64,000 nucleotides of DNA from JBLNDJ01 sp050261515 (GTDB lineage: Bacteria; Acidobacteriota; Terriglobia; Bryobacterales; Bryobacteraceae), in the NCBI GenBank assembly GCA_050261515.1, contig JBLNDJ010000007.1:115055-179054 (forward strand). Direction: 5' to 3'. The position numbers and the translations under genes were made by a program. Shown piece after piece: positions 23,780-32,163 of this stretch. Every line of letters begins with the position of its first letter. The first letter of the stretch is position 1. The notes below the pieces were generated by a model, which worked only from the letters and a program-made list of their open reading frames with translations, made no database searches and was not told where the DNA came from.

Positions 23780-24675
23780 CTTTTACAGGATGCGGAACGG
23801 CGCTGGTGACGCCGTTCCGCAAAGATCAATCACTCGATGAAGAGACGCTGCGGCGGCTGGTGCGCCGGCAGATCGAGGCGGGCATCAACTTTCTGGTGCC
23901 CTGCGGGACCACCGGAGAGAACCCGGTCCTGACCCGGCGCGAGCACCTGCGGGTGGTCGAGATCGTGGTCGAAGAAGCCCGCAAAGATCGCGTTCCGGTG
24001 CTCGCCGGTGCGGGCGGGTACAACACCGCCGAGGTGATCGAGCTCGCCAAAGAAGTCGAGGCGATCGGGGCGGATGGAATCCTCTCCGTCACTCCCTACT
24101 ACAACAAGCCCACGCAGGAAGGCCTTTACCAGCACTACAAAACGATTGCGGGGGCGGTGCGGCTGCCGGTCGTCGTCTACAGCGTGCAGGGGCGCACGGG
24201 TGTCAACGTCGAGCCCGCCACGCTGAAACGCCTGGCCGAGATCGACAACATCGTGGGCGTGAAGGAAGCGTCGGGCAACATCGCGCAAATTGCGTCGATT
24301 CTCGCGCAGGTGCCGGACCGCTTCACGGTTCTCGCCGGCGACGACGCCATTGCGCTGCCGGTGATCGCGCTCGGCGGGCGCGGGCTGATTTCGGTGGCTT
24401 CGAACGAAATTCCGGCGGAAATGGCACAATTCATCGACACCAGCCGCCGCGGCGACCTGGCGGCGGCGCGCGCGTTCCTGAGAAAGTATCTTCCGCTGAT
24501 GGAAGTCAACTTCGTCGAGTCCAATCCGATTCCGGTGAAGGCCGCGATGGGGTTGATGGGGCTGCTCGAGCCCGTGTGGCGGTTGCCGCTGGTTCCGCCG
24601 AAAGCGGAGAACCTCGCAAAGATTGAGAAGACGCTCACCACGTTAGGATTGATTCCGGTTCATGCTGCAAACTGA
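23776..24675 (+). CDS. dapA: 4-hydroxy-tetrahydrodipicolinate synthase
   Basis: Condenses pyruvate with aspartate semialdehyde, the branch point to lysine and peptidoglycan DAP. The 299-residue TIM barrel shows PCGTTGENPVL, SVTPYYNKPTQEGLYQHY and the Schiff-base lysine in VGVKEASGN near residue 162. The usual YNVPGRTG segment reads YSVQGRTG here, keeping the Tyr and Arg. The start is coupled to dapB by a 4-bp overlap and the 3' end overlaps dapD by 14 bp. Confidence 0.96.
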   Translation: MTFTGCGTALVTPFRKDQSLDEETLRRLVRRQIEAGINFLVPCGTTGENPVLTRREHLRVVEIVVEEARKDRVPVLAGAGGYNTAEVIELAKEVEAIGADGILSVTPYYNKPTQEGLYQHYKTIAGAVRLPVVVYSVQGRTGVNVEPATLKRLAEIDNIVGVKEASGNIAQIASILAQVPDRFTVLAGDDAIALPVIALGGRGLISVASNEIPAEMAQFIDTSRRGDLAAARAFLRKYLPLMEVNFVESNPIPVKAAMGLMGLLEPVWRLPLVPPKAENLAKIEKTLTTLGLIPVHAAN

Positions 24676-25501
24676 CATTGAAGAACTGTTCGATCATCCG
24701 GCCGCTTCGTATCGCGACGAGCACTTTGAGCTTTTCGGGCGCTTTAAGCTGGCGCTGAACCGCGGCGAAGTGCGCGCGGCCGAGCCGGACGCCTCGGCTG
24801 CGAGCGGCTGGCGCGTCAACGCGTGGGTCAAGAAAGGCGTGCTGCTCGGGTTCCGCCTGGGCAGGGTCGTGGACTGGTCGATCGATCGCGAGCGGCAGCC
24901 GTTCTTCGACAAGGCGACCTTTCCGGTAAAGGCGTTCGATGGCACGGAGGGCGTGCGGATCGTGCCGGGGGGCTCGAGCATACGCGACGGCTGCTACGTG
25001 GGCCGCGGCGTTACGTGCATGCCTCCGATGTATATCAACGTGGGCGCGTACGTCGGCGAAGGCACGATGATCGACTCTCACGCGCTGGTCGGGAGCTGCG
25101 CGCAGGTTGGGCGGGGTTGTCACATCTCGGCCGCGGCGCAGATCGGCGGCGTGCTCGAGCCGGTGGGCGCGATGCCCGTCGTGATCGAAGACGAAGTGCT
25201 GGTGGGCGGCAACTGCGGCATCTACGAAGGAGCGGTTGTGAAGCGCCGCGCGGTGCTCGGCACAGGGACGATCCTGAACCGATCGACGCCGGTCTACGAC
25301 CTGGTGCGCGGCGAGGTGTACGCGGCCAACGACGAGCAGCCGCTCATCATTCCGGAAGCGGCGGTCGTGGTCGCGGGCGCGCGCGCCATCCAGCACGGCC
25401 CCGGCAAGGACTGGGGCATCTCGCTCTACACGCCGGTGATCGTGAAGTACCGCGACGCGAAGACCGACGCTAAGATCCAGCTCGAAGACCTGCTTCGCTG
25501 A
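24662..25501 (+). CDS. dapD: 2,3,4,5-tetrahydropyridine-2,6-dicarboxylate N-succinyltransferase
   Basis: Transfers succinyl from succinyl-CoA to tetrahydrodipicolinate, committing the pathway to the succinylase route. The 279-residue protein has the N-terminal helical domain and a left-handed beta-helix of hexapeptide repeats from ~residue 105 (VGAYVGEGTMIDSHALVGSC, AAQIGGVLEPVG). GGNCGIYEGAVV and NRSTPVYDL are DapD hallmarks. It ends the lysine operon. The last 32 bp overlap the 3' end of a convergent glycosyltransferase gene. The aminotransferase (dapC) and epimerase (dapF) steps are not in this cluster. Confidence 0.95.
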   Translation: MLQTDIEELFDHPAASYRDEHFELFGRFKLALNRGEVRAAEPDASAASGWRVNAWVKKGVLLGFRLGRVVDWSIDRERQPFFDKATFPVKAFDGTEGVRIVPGGSSIRDGCYVGRGVTCMPPMYINVGAYVGEGTMIDSHALVGSCAQVGRGCHISAAAQIGGVLEPVGAMPVVIEDEVLVGGNCGIYEGAVVKRRAVLGTGTILNRSTPVYDLVRGEVYAANDEQPLIIPEAAVVVAGARAIQHGPGKDWGISLYTPVIVKYRDAKTDAKIQLEDLLR

Positions 25502-26576
25502 GCGCAGCAAGCGTGAGGGCGGCGGTTTTCTCCCAGGAGTACTCGCGCGCGCGGGGCGGGCCTTCCGCGGCCAGCCGGGCGCGCAGCGCGCCGTCGCCGA
25601 CCAGGCGGATGAGGGCGGCGGCGATTGCTTCCTCATTCGCCAGCTCGAATTGCAGCGCCGCGCCGCCGGCCATGCTCGCGAGCGGCTCGATGGCGGAGCA
25701 GGCCGTCGGGATGCCTGCCGCCAGAGCCTCGATCACCGGCAGTCCGAAGCCTTCAAACGTCGAGGGATATACGAATGCGAAGGCGTGGCGGAAGAGCTTG
25801 TGCAGTTCCTCGCGCTCGAGCCATCCGGTGAGTTGAACGGCGCCGCTGAGGCCGAGCGCCGCGATTTCGCGTTCGAGCGCATCGGCGTGAAAACCGCGGA
25901 CTCCCGTGATGACGAGCCGGAAGCCGGGATGCTCGCGGCGCACGCGCGTGAAGGCGCGGACCAGCGGCACCAGCCCCTTGTGCGGATGCGATGTCGAGGC
26001 GCAGAGAAAGTACGGCTCGATCTCGCCGCGCCCGATCTCGAAGAACGCCTCTTCCGCCCCGAGCGGCACCACGCGGATCTTCTCCGGCCGCAGCCGGTAG
26101 AAGCGCAGCAGGTCGGCGCGGGTCGCTTCCGAGTCGGCGAGCAGCAGCCGCGAGCGGCGCGCGGACTGCCAGAGGAACAGGCGCCAGAACGGGAGATCGA
26201 ACCAGCGGAAATACTCGGGATGGCGCTTGTGCTGGAGGTCGTGAAACGTCGTAACCTGCGGGCAGGGACACGCGAGCGGCGCCGTAAAGCCGGGATTGAA
26301 GAGCACGTCGAGCCGCAGGCGCGCGGCGGCAAGCGCAAGTCCGGTCTGTTCCCAGAGCAGGCGGCCGGGGCGGAAAACGGCGCGCACCGGCTGCGGCACA
26401 ACGCGCCACTTCGGAACCGCCGGCGCGACGTCCGGGCCGGTCTCGCGGTTGGTGAAGACGTAGTATTCGTTTGCGTGGTCGAGCGCGCCGAGCGCGGCGA
26501 GCAGGCGGCGCAGGTAGATCTCGGTTCCTCCGACGCCGCCGGGAATCAGATACAGCGCGTTGACGCCGATGCGCAC
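25470..26576 (-). CDS. Glycosyltransferase family 4 (GT-B)
   Basis: The GTG at 26576 is chosen because it lies 2 nt after the upstream gene's stop and starts the conserved RIGVNALYLIPGGVGGTE. A longer open frame to 28088 only shadows the gene on the other frame. About 368 residues. The C-terminal nucleotide-sugar domain has FVYPSTFEGFGLPVIEALAAG, the EX7E motif of GT4. SHPHKGL and AFTRVRREHPGFRLVITG fit the same fold. It probably adds a sugar to a lipid-linked or surface glycan as the last gene of the cluster. Confidence 0.88.
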   Translation of the reverse strand: MRIGVNALYLIPGGVGGTEIYLRRLLAALGALDHANEYYVFTNRETGPDVAPAVPKWRVVPQPVRAVFRPGRLLWEQTGLALAAARLRLDVLFNPGFTAPLACPCPQVTTFHDLQHKRHPEYFRWFDLPFWRLFLWQSARRSRLLLADSEATRADLLRFYRLRPEKIRVVPLGAEEAFFEIGRGEIEPYFLCASTSHPHKGLVPLVRAFTRVRREHPGFRLVITGVRGFHADALEREIAALGLSGAVQLTGWLEREELHKLFRHAFAFVYPSTFEGFGLPVIEALAAGIPTACSAIEPLASMAGGAALQFELANEEAIAAALIRLVGDGALRARLAAEGPPRAREYSWEKTAALTLAALSEAGLRAGS

Positions 26577-26578
26577 GG

Positions 26579-28300
26579 TCAGCGGCTCTGCAGCGAGGCT
26601 AAGCCCTGCCGCGCCGCCTCGCTGGCGGGATTGAGACTCAGCGCACGGCGGTACTCGTTGGCCGCGCTTTTGATGTCGCCCTCCTGGTGGTAGAGGGCGC
26701 CGCGGTAAAGATAGGTCAGCTCGAAGTTCGGGTCGATCCGTTCGGCCTCGCTCAGCTCCCGCAGCGCATCGTCCCGCTTGCCGTGCTTCCTGTAGAGGTC
26801 GCCGAACAGCGCGTGCACCTGTGCGCTGTTCTGGATCGTCATGGCCTTTCGCAGTTTCTCGAGCGCTTCCTCGCCGCGGCCGGCGCAATCGAGCGCGACC
26901 GCCCAGTCGATGAACAGCCGGTAGTCGGAGGGGGCGCGCACGGCAGCGGCCGCGTAGTGCGGCAGCGATTCGGCGCAGCGCCCTTGCGCGAACAAGGCGA
27001 AGGCCAACTGGAATTGCGGGCGCGATTTCAGCGGGGACTTGGAGGCGGAGTCGTGCCAGAGCGCCAGGTCGCTCGACCAGACCAGGCTGCGCGCGTAGGT
27101 CGTGAACGCCGCAAACACGAGCACGCCTGCGATCAGGGCCGCGACCACGCCGCGCGAAACCTTCCAGCGGCGGAGGAACTCGGCCACCACCAACAACAGG
27201 CCGATCATCGGGAGGTACATTCGGCGTTCGGCGACCGGATCGGCGATCGGCACTATGGACGACGTCGGCGCGAGCAACAGCAGAAACACGAAAAATCCGT
27301 AGGAGGCCAGCGGGAATCGCTTCCGGTAATAAAGCGCTGCCGCGGCCGCCGCCATCAGAGCGGCGAGCGCGAACACGGCGCCATGCTGCATTACGGTGAA
27401 TGAAATGGGAAAGTCGTGGTCGACGTTCAAGCCGTAAGGCAGGAAAAACATCCGTATATAAAGCCAGATCACGCGGCACTGCGTGTAGAAGTACTGATAC
27501 CACGTGAACTCTTTCATCGAAAAACCGGCGGTATCGGCATGGCGAATTATGCCCCACACCATGCGGAGGGCGAACGCGCCCGCAATCGCGATCAGGCCGT
27601 ACACGCGCCAGTTGCGGCGAATGCCGCGGAGAGAAAATCCGGGATTCCAGTAGTAGTCCGTCAGCAGAAGCAGCAGCGGCAGGACAGCGGTGTGCTCCTT
27701 CGTGTTCGCCGCTGCGGCGAACAGCAGCAGCACGCCGACCGATTCCACCCACGAGATCGCGTCCTTGCGGCGGTAGAGGAACAACGCGAACGCGCCATAG
27801 AAGAAAAATACGCTGAGCAGTTCCGAGCGGCTGGCCACGTATGCGACGGACTCGGTCTGGAGCGGATGCAGCAGGAAAAGGCCGCCTGCGAAGGCAGCCG
27901 TCGCGTCGCGAGCGAAGCCCTTCTCTCCCGCGCGCTCGAGCAGCCGGCGCGCGATCAGAAACGCGAGACCCGATGTCAGAACATGCAGCAGCAGGTTCAC
28001 GAAGTGGTACGAAAAGGGCTGCATGCCGGAGAACTTGTAGTTCGCCCAGAAGCTGAGCATCAGCAGCGGCCGTACGTTGGTCATCCACACGCGCAGCGGC
28101 GCGTTCGCGTATTCCTGCCCGGTGAAGGGAAGGTACAGATCATCAAACACGAACGGCCCGGCGAGTGCGGGCTCGTAGGCGAACAGCGCGGCGGCGAACG
28201 CGGCGGCAAACAGCAATCCGTAGAGCCACGTTTTCGAGCGGTGCGGCGGCGCTTCAGGTGCCGGTGCGCGCCGCTTATTCTTGATTTTTGCCTTGGGCAT
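26579..28300 (-). CDS. Polytopic membrane protein with C-terminal TPRs (TMTC-like, probable glycosyltransferase)
   Basis: This 573-residue protein has a basic N-terminus and ~10 helices over residues 25-410. The first loop contains FVFDDLYLP, an Asp-rich motif typical of GT-C mannosyltransferases, and HPLQTESVAYVASRSELLS follows, a segment diagnostic of the TMTC/DUF1736 family. Residues ~430-573 form three or four TPRs (PHYAAAAVRAPSDYRLFIDWA, LRELSEAERIDPNFELTYLY). TMTC proteins O-mannosylate extracellular proteins in animals; bacterial homologues are uncharacterised. It overlaps the DUF2304 gene by 26 bp. Confidence 0.8.
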   Translation of the reverse strand: MPKAKIKNKRRAPAPEAPPHRSKTWLYGLLFAAAFAAALFAYEPALAGPFVFDDLYLPFTGQEYANAPLRVWMTNVRPLLMLSFWANYKFSGMQPFSYHFVNLLLHVLTSGLAFLIARRLLERAGEKGFARDATAAFAGGLFLLHPLQTESVAYVASRSELLSVFFFYGAFALFLYRRKDAISWVESVGVLLLFAAAANTKEHTAVLPLLLLLTDYYWNPGFSLRGIRRNWRVYGLIAIAGAFALRMVWGIIRHADTAGFSMKEFTWYQYFYTQCRVIWLYIRMFFLPYGLNVDHDFPISFTVMQHGAVFALAALMAAAAAALYYRKRFPLASYGFFVFLLLLAPTSSIVPIADPVAERRMYLPMIGLLLVVAEFLRRWKVSRGVVAALIAGVLVFAAFTTYARSLVWSSDLALWHDSASKSPLKSRPQFQLAFALFAQGRCAESLPHYAAAAVRAPSDYRLFIDWAVALDCAGRGEEALEKLRKAMTIQNSAQVHALFGDLYRKHGKRDDALRELSEAERIDPNFELTYLYRGALYHQEGDIKSAANEYRRALSLNPASEAARQGLASLQSR

Positions 28301-28637
28301 GCGCGGTTTCGACGTGATATTCCAGGATAGCTACTCGCTGTGCTAGCGCAATATTAGCATCCCTGAGCGCCGAAATAATCACAGAAAGCCGGAACAACAC
28401 GAGCAGAAACAGGCACCCGACGAGCATCATGAGCGCCATGGGGGGCGACGCGATGCCGAGAACGGCCGCGACCCATTCGAGCACCGGATGAGCGCGCGAA
28501 AGCAGCAGCAGCGTGAGCGCCGCGCCGAACCAGCTCACCGAATACTCCGCCCGAATGTGCGAGCGCCGCACCGAAACCAGCACCATCACGATGAGCAGAA
28601 TGCTCAAGCCGGTGAGGAAATTCAATAGGCCGGTCAT
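28275..28637 (-). CDS. DUF2304 family small membrane protein
   Basis: This 120-residue protein has three hydrophobic segments (LNFLTGLSILLIVMVLV, then around SWFGAALTLLLL, then MALMMLVGCLFLLVLF) and a short C-terminal coiled-coil-like tail (LAQRVAILEYHVE). The order and the RAEYSVSWFG motif match DUF2304. Such proteins regularly sit beside dolichol-phosphate mannose synthase-like glycosyltransferases, as here. The gene starts 1 bp after the GT2 stop and overlaps the next gene. Confidence 0.82.
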   Translation of the reverse strand: MTGLLNFLTGLSILLIVMVLVSVRRSHIRAEYSVSWFGAALTLLLLSRAHPVLEWVAAVLGIASPPMALMMLVGCLFLLVLFRLSVIISALRDANIALAQRVAILEYHVETAHAQGKNQE

Positions 28638-28638
28638 T

Positions 28639-29370
28639 TTACTTGCGCCTGCGCCTCCCCTCGTATTTCAGAATGTTGACGAACACTCCCATCAGGACGT
28701 GAAAGATGTAATAAAGCGATTTGAAAGCCGTGATTGTGCTTCGGCCGGCCAGGCGCGGGCGCATGCGGCAGGGCACCTCGAGGAACCGGAACGCTTTGCG
28801 CTGAAGCACCACCAGCGTCTCGATCTCGGGATACTCAAGCGGAAAGCTGGTAGTGAAAACGTGGAGCGCCGCGCGGTTCACGCCGACGAATCCCGAGGTG
28901 GGGTCGCGCACGGGCTTGCCTAAAATCGGCCGCAGCACGAGCCGGAAGAAGCGGATTCCCAGGCCCCGCAGAAAGCTCGTCGGCACGAAGTCGCCGTTGA
29001 CGAATCGCGAGCCGATGACCATCTCGCAGCCGGAAGTGCGCAGGGCCTCGTAGATTTTCGGGATGTAGCGCGGGTCGTGCTGGCCGTCGCCGTCGATGCG
29101 GATCACGTAGTTGTAGCCGAGTTCGTAGGCGAGACGGTAGCCGGCCTGCACCGCGCCGCCGAGTCCGAGATGGTGCGGCAGCGACATGACCCGCGCGCCG
29201 GAGCTTTGCGCGGCCGGGACGGTTGCGTCGTACGAGCAATCGTCCACCACGAGAATGGCGGTGTCCGGCATGACCTCGCGGATCTCGCGGATCACCGGGC
29301 CGATGGCCTCCTCCTCGTTGAACGCGGGAATCAGGATGAGCAGCGAGCCGGGGCGGGGCGGGGCGTTCAT
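28639..29370 (-). CDS. Glycosyltransferase family 2, polyprenol-phosphate mannose/glucose synthase-like
   Basis: The start at 29370 overlaps the preceding stop as ATGA. This 243-residue GT-A enzyme has LLILIPAFNEEEAIGPVI at the N-terminus, DDCSYDAT, the DGDGQHDP motif for nucleotide-sugar and metal (residue ~93), and RPRLAGRST near the C-terminus. It probably charges a polyprenyl phosphate with a sugar that the GT-C type protein at 26579 then uses. A hydrophobic segment lies at the C-terminus (YYIFHVLMGVFVNIL). Confidence 0.9.
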   Translation of the reverse strand: MNAPPRPGSLLILIPAFNEEEAIGPVIREIREVMPDTAILVVDDCSYDATVPAAQSSGARVMSLPHHLGLGGAVQAGYRLAYELGYNYVIRIDGDGQHDPRYIPKIYEALRTSGCEMVIGSRFVNGDFVPTSFLRGLGIRFFRLVLRPILGKPVRDPTSGFVGVNRAALHVFTTSFPLEYPEIETLVVLQRKAFRFLEVPCRMRPRLAGRSTITAFKSLYYIFHVLMGVFVNILKYEGRRRRK

Positions 29371-30380
29371 AGCTCGGCTACCTCGCGCGGGCTGATGAAG
29401 TGTTTCGTCACGAGCCTCTCGAATTCGGCGGAGCCGATGCGCGCGCCGCGTCGGATCTGCCGCCTTTGCTTGAACAGCCGGAAAAGGTGCAGGGGCAGCG
29501 CCGCGTGGGCACGCGCGGCGAGGTAGCCCATCCCGGCGACGCCGGAGTTTTCCTCGCGGTAGCGGCCCGCGGTACCCCGGCCGCGAACGGCCGAGGCGAG
29601 ATGCCACAAATACCGCGACACGGTCGCGCCCGGAGCGCGCAGCAGCATCCGAAACGGAAAATTCTTGAATAGCACGAAAATGCGATTGCGCTCGACGTAG
29701 TAAGCCTTGAGCGGCGAGGCGGCGCCGGCGGTGCGCGAGTAATAGTGATCGACGATGGCGCCGGGCTCGTAGACGCACGTCCAGCCGGCCCAGCGCCCGC
29801 GCAGTCCAAGGTCGGCGTCTTCGCAATAAAGGAAGAAGCTCTCGTCGAACAGCCCAATCTCATCGAGCATTTTGCGGCGGTAGAGGGCGGCCGAGCCGCT
29901 CGGGAAGAGCACCTCTTCCGGGTTCGCGTAATTGCCGGCCGGCTCGAGGTGCCCGCGCTGCTTGCTGGTGGCATCGCTCGAGATGAGCATGCCGGCCGAG
30001 TCGAGCGTGCCCGTGCCGGCCAGCCGCACCTGCGACGCGCACATGCCCGCCTGCGGATTGGATTCGAGCGCGCTCACCAGACCCTCGAGCCAGCCGCGGT
30101 CTGCCACCGCGTCGTCGTTCAGGGTGGCCAGATAACGCGCGCCCGAGCGCCGAAAGGCCTGGTTGACCGCCGCGCCGAACCCGGCGTTCCACGCGTTTTC
30201 GATTACGGCCACCCCACGCCAGCGCTCGGCTGCCGCGGCCGCAAGCTGCCTGCCGCTGTTGTCGATCACGCAAACGTCGTAGTCGCGAAACGTCTGGCAT
30301 TCAAGCGATGCGAGGCATTCCGCGAGCTTTTCCCCGGCGCTCAGCGTCGGGATAGCCACTGTCACCAGAGGTTCGGACAA
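29367..30380 (-). CDS. Glycosyltransferase family 2, rhamnosyltransferase-like
   Basis: This 337-residue protein has a GT-A N-terminus VTVAIPTLSAGEKLAECL, then NAGFGAAVNQAF, the DXD-type motif in ATLNDDAV and FLYCEDADLGLRGRWAGW, typical of the WcaA/RfbF rhamnosyltransferase group. The start is TTG at 30380, 6 nt after TAGAAT, which is unusual but fits leaderless initiation; no ATG or SD lies nearby. It is the first gene of the glycosylation cluster. Confidence 0.87.
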   Translation of the reverse strand: MSEPLVTVAIPTLSAGEKLAECLASLECQTFRDYDVCVIDNSGRQLAAAAAERWRGVAVIENAWNAGFGAAVNQAFRRSGARYLATLNDDAVADRGWLEGLVSALESNPQAGMCASQVRLAGTGTLDSAGMLISSDATSKQRGHLEPAGNYANPEEVLFPSGSAALYRRKMLDEIGLFDESFFLYCEDADLGLRGRWAGWTCVYEPGAIVDHYYSRTAGAASPLKAYYVERNRIFVLFKNFPFRMLLRAPGATVSRYLWHLASAVRGRGTAGRYREENSGVAGMGYLAARAHAALPLHLFRLFKQRRQIRRGARIGSAEFERLVTKHFISPREVAEL

Positions 30381-30386
30381 TCCTCG

Positions 30387-30392
30387 ATTCTA
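30387..30392 (-). promoter_or_regulatory. -10 box of the glycosylation cluster, consistent with leaderless TTG start
   Basis: Minus-strand TAGAAT, then CGAGGA (6 nt), then TTG. This is the same arrangement as at the sugar porter gene. Confidence 0.45.
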
Positions 30393-30429
30393 CCGAATGG
30401 CGCACAATAGAGGAACGCGGAGGGGCGTT

Positions 30430-30945
30430 GTGAATGCATCGAAGACGAACCGGGTGACCGTCGATCTGACGCCGTACCCCGATCTGGTCGTCATCTACCT
30501 CGGAATGCGAGTCAATGCGATCGCGGGTGTGAAGACGCTGCTCGGCTTCGGACCGAAGATCGCGAAATCAGTCGAGGCGAAGCCGGACGGCCTGTTGCTG
30601 CACGAGCCCATCTTCTACTCGCTGCGCCACGTGGGGATGCGGCAGTACTGGCGCGACTTCGAATCGCTCGAGCGATGGTCGCGGTCTGAGCCCCACAAGA
30701 TCTGGTGGCAGCAGTTCCTCAAGGATGCCGGCGGCACCGGCTTCTGGCACGAGACCTATTTGAAGCGCGGCGGAATGGAGGCGGTGTACCTGAACATGGA
30801 AGTGCCCACCGGCTTTGCGCGCTTCGCTCCGGCGCTTGCCGCGCGGGGGAGTATGTTCTCGGCCCGCAGGCGCGCAGGCATGGCCGGTGAAACGAACACC
30901 GCGCCGCCGGTTGGTGAAGACGAGCTTTATCGGGCGGCGGGGTAG
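30430..30945 (+). CDS. DUF4188-like protein (monooxygenase-family fold)
   Basis: This 171-residue protein starts at a GTG preceded by GGAGGGG. The sequence VVIYLGMRVNAIAGVKTLLGFGPKI, then HVGMRQYWRDFESLERWSRSEPHKIWW and FWHETYLKRGGMEAVYLNM match DUF4188, a ferredoxin-like dimeric alpha/beta-barrel family related to phenylacetaldoxime dehydratase and heme-degrading monooxygenases. HETY may place the conserved His. No operon partner is evident; the gene is convergent with the PLP enzyme downstream. Confidence 0.78.
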   Translation: MNASKTNRVTVDLTPYPDLVVIYLGMRVNAIAGVKTLLGFGPKIAKSVEAKPDGLLLHEPIFYSLRHVGMRQYWRDFESLERWSRSEPHKIWWQQFLKDAGGTGFWHETYLKRGGMEAVYLNMEVPTGFARFAPALAARGSMFSARRRAGMAGETNTAPPVGEDELYRAAG

Positions 30946-30983
30946 CAGCGATCGACTGGCGTCCAAACGGAGCGGTGTCTTCC

Positions 30984-32162
30984 TTAGGCCAGCGCCTGGT
31001 CGAGGTCGGCCTCGATGTCCTCGGCGGCTTCGATCCCTACAGACAGCCGCAGCAGGTTGTCGCGAATGCCCATGCGCTCGCGCTGTTTCGGCGAGAGTTC
31101 CCGATGCGAGGCCATCCTGGGATACAGCATGAGGCTGTGGACGTCTCCGAGCGAAGTCCCGCGCACGATGAGCTTCAGCCGGTCCATCAGGCGGAAGACG
31201 TCCTCGGGCGCCGCGCCGCGCACCTCGAAGCTGATCATCGCCCCGTAGAGGCCTTCCGGGAACAGGCGCTTGATCGTGGCGGCGTCCGGGTGCGAAGGGT
31301 CGGCCGGAAACACCACCCTCTCGACTCGCGCGTGCTGCTTCAGATGCGCCGCGATCCGGCAGGCATTCGCGCACTGCCGCTCCATCCGCAGCGGAAACGT
31401 CTTGATGCCGCGCATGGTGAGATAGCTCTCGAACGGTCCGAGCACCGGCCCGCAGGCGCGCGACAACGCCCGGAGCGTTTCATAATGCTCTTCGTCGGAG
31501 ACGACGGCCCCTCCGAGCACGTCGCCGTGCCCCGCCAGATACTTCGTCAGGCTGTGGACCACGAGGTTCGCCCCGAGCTCGAGCGGCCGCACGAGCATCG
31601 GCGTCGCAAATGTGTTATCGACGATGAACGCGGCGCCGGCGGCGTGCGCGATGTCCGCAATGCGGCCGATGTCGCCCACTCGCAGCAGCGGGTTCGATAC
31701 CGTCTCCATCAGGACGCAGCCGGGCTTCCGCCGCGCGACCGCCTGCTCCACCGCGGCGAGGTCGCACACATCGACGTAAGCCACCTCGACCCCGAGCGGC
31801 TCGAAGATTTTCGAGAGCACGCTGATCGTAGCGCCGTAGAGCGCGTTCGCCGCGACGATCGACTTCGGGCGGTCCGTCAGCGCCGTGAGCAGCGCGGTCT
31901 GAAGAGCGGCCATCCCCGAGGCGCATGCGAGCGCCCCGTGGCCGTTCTCGAGCGACGTGAGCAGTTCCTCGAGCGCGGCGTTCGTCGGCGTGTCATACCG
32001 CGAATAGGAATAGCCGGACTCCTCGCGGCCGAACACGCGGTCGAGCTCCGCCATCTCGTCGTAGAGGTACGTCGAAGCCGTGTAGATCGGCGTCGTGACC
32101 GGGACGAAGCGGCCGGGTTTCTTGCGGTCGCCCGCGTGGACGGCCTTGGTGTACAGATTCAT
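30984..32162 (-). CDS. Cys/Met metabolism PLP-dependent enzyme (cystathionine gamma-synthase/lyase or O-acylhomoserine sulfhydrylase)
   Basis: This 392-residue fold-type I transsulfuration enzyme shows YSRYDTPTNAALEELL, ENGHGALACASGMAA, ETVSNPLLRVGDI and the PLP lysine in HSLTKYLAGHGDVLGG near residue 205. C-terminal GTSLGDVHSLMLYPRMASH is the family end motif. The sub-family cannot be settled by eye: gamma-synthase, gamma-lyase and sulfhydrylases share all of these. It ends 1 bp downstream of cysS, so a cysteine/methionine role in one operon is likely. Confidence 0.88.
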   Translation of the reverse strand: MNLYTKAVHAGDRKKPGRFVPVTTPIYTASTYLYDEMAELDRVFGREESGYSYSRYDTPTNAALEELLTSLENGHGALACASGMAALQTALLTALTDRPKSIVAANALYGATISVLSKIFEPLGVEVAYVDVCDLAAVEQAVARRKPGCVLMETVSNPLLRVGDIGRIADIAHAAGAAFIVDNTFATPMLVRPLELGANLVVHSLTKYLAGHGDVLGGAVVSDEEHYETLRALSRACGPVLGPFESYLTMRGIKTFPLRMERQCANACRIAAHLKQHARVERVVFPADPSHPDAATIKRLFPEGLYGAMISFEVRGAAPEDVFRLMDRLKLIVRGTSLGDVHSLMLYPRMASHRELSPKQRERMGIRDNLLRLSVGIEAAEDIEADLDQALA

Positions 32163-32163
32163 C

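Noticed and set aside
25470..28088. 872-codon open frame on the minus strand
   Set aside because: Only the 3' part (from 26576) is a real GT4 gene. The 5' part is out of frame with the clear TPR membrane protein gene at 26579-28300 and has no protein-like features.
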